DNA from: Lysobacteraceae bacterium 2PB
GTDB lineage: Bacteria > Pseudomonadota > Gammaproteobacteria > Xanthomonadales > Xanthomonadaceae
Assembly: GCA_005502915.1 (NCBI GenBank)
Contig: SCMT01000007.1
Coordinates: 119,619 to 183,618, forward strand
DNA length: 64,000 bases
Direction of reading: 5' to 3'
Within the stretch, counting starts at the first letter, position 1. Each line of letters begins with the position of its first letter. Under the pieces are notes generated by a model. The model was not told the DNA's origin and searched no databases. It saw only the letters and a program-made list of their open reading frames with translations. Of this stretch, positions 61,839 through 64,000 are shown one piece after another. The position numbers and the translations under genes were made by a program.

Positions 61839-63269
61839 ATGGAGAATTTCACAGTAGCAAGGTCTATCGTGGGTCCTGCGGCGTGCAAAAGGATTGCCGT
61901 TGTCACTGCCCTGGCTGTTGCAACATCGGGCTGCGTTTTTAATCCTTATGTGCGCTCGCAGCCGCTGCCAGATACTGTGATTGCGGATCAGAATAATAAA
62001 ATTAAAGAGCTGGATTGCGATCGTTGGCCTGCCGATTCTGGCATGAATATGGTCAATGGACTCACCTTGCGTCAACGTCAGGCATTGCACTACGCGGAGT
62101 GCACGCGATTAACAATGGAGAAAAAAGCGGGTCATTATGCGTGGCTGAGCAGCGGTGGTTCCACCATTCTGCTGCAGATCGCCGGCCTGGCCGGATATCG
62201 AGGGGTTCGTGGCGGCAATCAGGCGCAAGTGGCCGCGCTGACTACCGGGGGCGCAAGTCTCTATGGTGCGCAGCAGTACCTATATCAGAAACCCCGCGAG
62301 GCCACGTATTGGGCGGGAGCCCAAGCGTTGAGTTGCGCGATTGATATTAGTTACAGCCAGTTCGTCCCGGCAGGTAATGCTTTGTTGGAAAAATGGGGAG
62401 AGGTGAGTGCTCAATATAGGGTGGCACAGCAGGTACACAGAGAAATGATATCTGACCCTCCGGCGGACTGTGATTTGGCGCAGGGAAAGAATATAGCGGA
62501 ATATCGAAAAAAATTTGATGCGATGGCCGGATCGTACGGAAAAATGGAGATGTGGATTGGTGAATATAAATCGCAAATTGATCTTCCTGCGACTCGTCTT
62601 TTGGGTGTTTCCGCCCTAATTCGAGACGCGGTCAATCGTCAAGTCGCGATGCAGCAGCCAGACCCCGCGGAGTTGGGGAGATTGCTTGCTTCAGTTAGAG
62701 ATTCAGGTGCTGCGCTCAAAAGGAGTGCCGAGCCTGAAGGAGCATCGCCATCTGCTGAAATCGAGTCTCAAAAAGGCGTGATAATTCATGCCGTGATGGC
62801 CCCGGCTCCAGCTGATCTCGCTCCAGGGGCTGAGTGCAAAATAAGGACAGGTAAATATGTCGATTCTTACGCCAAGATGGATGCTTTGTTGCTTGAGCTC
62901 GATGGCATGCATCGCGACTTCTCCAGCCGGCAGGTCCAGTCCAATGAAAGCAATCTGAGCCGATGCACCCTCGCGCAGACCAACGCGCTTACCCCTTTTG
63001 GCATTCAGCTTGCGCAGGCGGGTGAGCAGAAATTGAAGAAGGGTGAGGTCTTGCGCATCGCGATCACCGGAGGTATTCCGCCCTATAGCATCGCCGCGAT
63101 GACAGCGGATGCCGATGGAGTCAGTGCTCTAGCGAAGCTGGGTGAGAACGGCGCGTATTATTTCGAGATCATTGCATCGTCGCAGACTAAGCCAAAAAAA
63201 TTGGTCTATTTCGTCGGCGACGCAGTAGGCGCCGGGCGGACCTTTCTTGTCGAAGTGACGGAGAATTAA
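61839..63269 (+). CDS. orphan lipoprotein between direct repeats
   Basis: A 476-residue predicted lipoprotein: hydrophobic ALAVATSGC with a lipobox (ATSGC) at about residue 32, so lipidation is likely. The mature part is largely helical (LRQRQALHYAECTRLTMEKK and GNALLEKWGEVSAQYRVAQQ) with one Gly/Ala-rich hydrophobic stretch around residue 105-140 that could touch a membrane. The last 100 residues (about 380-476) look like a beta domain (VLRIAITGGIPPYSIAAM; AYYFEIIASSQ; TFLVEVTEN), similar to small Ig-like adhesive domains. No known family. Base composition is mixed and lower in GC than the core chromosome. It is flanked by 309-bp direct repeats, suggesting it was carried as a cassette. Confidence 0.65.
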   Translation: MENFTVARSIVGPAACKRIAVVTALAVATSGCVFNPYVRSQPLPDTVIADQNNKIKELDCDRWPADSGMNMVNGLTLRQRQALHYAECTRLTMEKKAGHYAWLSSGGSTILLQIAGLAGYRGVRGGNQAQVAALTTGGASLYGAQQYLYQKPREATYWAGAQALSCAIDISYSQFVPAGNALLEKWGEVSAQYRVAQQVHREMISDPPADCDLAQGKNIAEYRKKFDAMAGSYGKMEMWIGEYKSQIDLPATRLLGVSALIRDAVNRQVAMQQPDPAELGRLLASVRDSGAALKRSAEPEGASPSAEIESQKGVIIHAVMAPAPADLAPGAECKIRTGKYVDSYAKMDALLLELDGMHRDFSSRQVQSNESNLSRCTLAQTNALTPFGIQLAQAGEQKLKKGEVLRIAITGGIPPYSIAAMTADADGVSALAKLGENGAYYFEIIASSQTKPKKLVYFVGDAVGAGRTFLVEVTEN

Positions 63270-63287
63270 GGCTGTAAGGCGCAATTG

Positions 63288-63318
63288 GTAGGGCGGAACC
63301 CGCGAAGCGGATTCCAAC
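63288..63318. repeat. GTAG-headed palindrome
   Basis: GTAG head, then nested arms GGAA/TTCC and CCGC/GCGG around GAA (63295-63315). It lies 19 bases after the lipoprotein gene and closes the AT-richer segment that a similar element opens at 58590. Confidence 0.75.
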
Positions 63319-63422
63319 GTTAAGCTGACGCGAGGCTCATGGGGGCAACAGCGAAGTCGGTCATCGCTTTCGGTGGTTTCGCCCCGCGAAAGCAAAAGCC
63401 TGCGCAGATAGTGGTCGAGAGA

Positions 63423-63731
63423 TGTTCCCCGTTGCCGCCCCATCCTCGCACCGTGCTCGGCGCGTCAAGGTCGAGGTGAATTGCTGCGCAAACCTTGACG
63501 CGCCTGCGCGCGATGCGATCCGTGATCGCCAACGGCGCCCACTCCGGGCGTCGGGCGAAACGGAGTGCCGTCATGTCCGAGTCCCAGTTCCAGCCGTACA
63601 ACGTCCCGGCTTCGAATGTCCTGCTCGTCGAAGTCCCGCCCCAGTTCATCGCCCTGTGCGAAGCCAGCGGCGCCAGCCCGCAGGCCGCGCTGCGCGGCAT
63701 GGCCGCCATGCTCTGCGGCCTGCAGTACGAC
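63423..63731 (+). repeat. 309-bp direct repeat, copy 2
   Basis: It matches 61375-61683. The inverted repeat is at 63459-63471 and 63492-63504. The match ends exactly at 63731, where the insertion element appears to begin. Confidence 0.92.
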
Positions 63732-63734
63732 TGA
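63573..63734 (+). pseudogene. small conserved protein in the direct repeat (copy 2), truncated
   Basis: It encodes MSESQFQPYNVPASNVLLVE onward, nearly the same as the copy at 61525 (Ser to Pro at residue 8, Lys to Glu at 30, plus silent changes). It stops after LCGLQYD because the sequence changes at 63732 to that of the adjoining insertion element, giving TGA. The last eight residues of copy 1 (DCNRLVQC) are lost, including two cysteines. It may be inactive or a shorter functional form. Confidence 0.7.
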
Positions 63735-64000
63735 AGCGTCCTCGTTTCTTCGAGTCATGCAGAAGTAGAGGTTGACGGGGATTGTGCCCGAGCGAAGGCG
63801 ACCGGCGACAGGCCGGCCAGCGATCGATGCGGGCGATGGTGGTTGTAACGGTGGCGCCAGTCCTCGGTCATACGCCGGACTTCGTGTAGGCTGGTGAACA
63901 CGTAGCGGTCGAGTACCTCTGTACGGAACGTCCGGTTGAAGCGTTCGATCAGCGCGTTCTGCGTAGGCTTGCCGGGCTGGATGTGCACGAGCTCGACGCG
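63732..64000 (-). mobile_element. IS3-family insertion sequence, right end (partial)
   Basis: The element runs from the repeat boundary off the window edge. Its outer end reads TGAAGCGTCCTCG on the plus strand, beginning TG as IS3-family termini do; taking this as the inverted repeat is an inference, as the other end is not visible. The transposase gene lies 23 bases inside. Confidence 0.75.
63755..64000 (-). CDS. IS3-family transposase (OrfB), C-terminal part
   Basis: The last 81 residues of a DDE integrase-type transposase are visible on the minus strand; the rest is beyond the window. The segment [20 protein letters not shown] carries the third catalytic acid (Glu in IERFN) of the DDE triad. 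Then comes the conserved [20 protein letters not shown] and [19 protein letters not shown], the classic end of IS3-family OrfB proteins. The stop is close to the element's end. Whether the whole gene is intact cannot be seen. It catalyses cut-and-copy transposition through a circular intermediate in this family. Confidence 0.93.
   Translation of the reverse strand, partial: RVELVHIQPGKPTQNALIERFNRTFRTEVLDRYVFTSLHEVRRMTEDWRHRYNHHRPHRSLAGLSPVAFARAQSPSTSTSA

Noticed and set aside
61250..63420. Integron-type attC sites around the direct repeats
   Set aside because: A GTTAAGC sequence near 63320 fits one core site, but no matching partner with the right spacing and no integrase were found. The direct repeats are better described without that model.

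Overview
The window is high-GC DNA, densely packed with genes, and reads as a gammaproteobacterial chromosome of the Xanthomonadaceae/Lysobacteraceae type (Lysobacter, Luteimonas, Pseudoxanthomonas). The signs are an S46 dipeptidyl-peptidase, the hutI/hutF histidine route, a LytS/LytTR pair, a long SerA, TonB-dependent receptors, and GTAG-headed intergenic palindromes like those described as SMAG elements in Stenotrophomonas. No rRNA, tRNA or CRISPR array was recognised. All calls come from reading the sequence; no database search was run.

Layout, left half: a partial glutathione S-transferase and a cell-wall hydrolase; a 2,4-dienoyl-CoA reductase (fadH); a three-gene MukBEF/Mks-like condensin operon (3.9-9.0 kb) with no recognisable JetD/MksG nuclease; an OmpA-family protein; two small exported proteins sharing one motif on either side of a pseudouridine synthase; threonine catabolism genes kbl and tdh with two outer-membrane barrel genes between them; an S46 peptidase; twin 75-residue exported proteins; serA followed by a histidine phosphatase; an aldo/keto reductase; and folC-SPOR-purF without the usual cvpA. 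Downstream of purF a unit of one exported protein plus the start of a DUF455 ferritin-like gene is tandemly duplicated, leaving a 38-codon relic.

Middle: a TonB receptor and a PhoD-like phosphatase between clusters of GTAG palindromes; lpxH; gltX; and a zinc block in which zur lies beside a histidine-rich ZnuD-type receptor. A strong Zur-box-like sequence sits between that receptor and a divergent MerC-domain gene. Next come a small Thx-type ribosomal protein and a compact five-gene operon (40.4-45.6 kb) for the STM4011-STM4015 families: two radical SAM proteins, a sulfatase-like hydrolase, an ATP-grasp-like protein and a leucine-rich-repeat protein. The function of this set is unknown to me and it is the strongest candidate for an undescribed pathway. 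It is followed by an FMN reductase, a membrane dipeptidase, hutI, a CoA-transferase, hutF, a LytS/LytTR two-component pair, a nucleotide pyrophosphatase-like lipoprotein, and alkylation repair genes (ogt plus an Ada-AlkA fusion).

Right end (58.4-64 kb): base composition is visibly more AT-rich and gene content becomes accessory. A DUF4145 protein, a NYN-domain nuclease and an HNH protein form a possible defence cassette. After it, two 309-bp direct repeats, each with a small ORF, flank an orphan lipoprotein gene. The second repeat ends where an IS3-family element begins, and the window closes inside its transposase.
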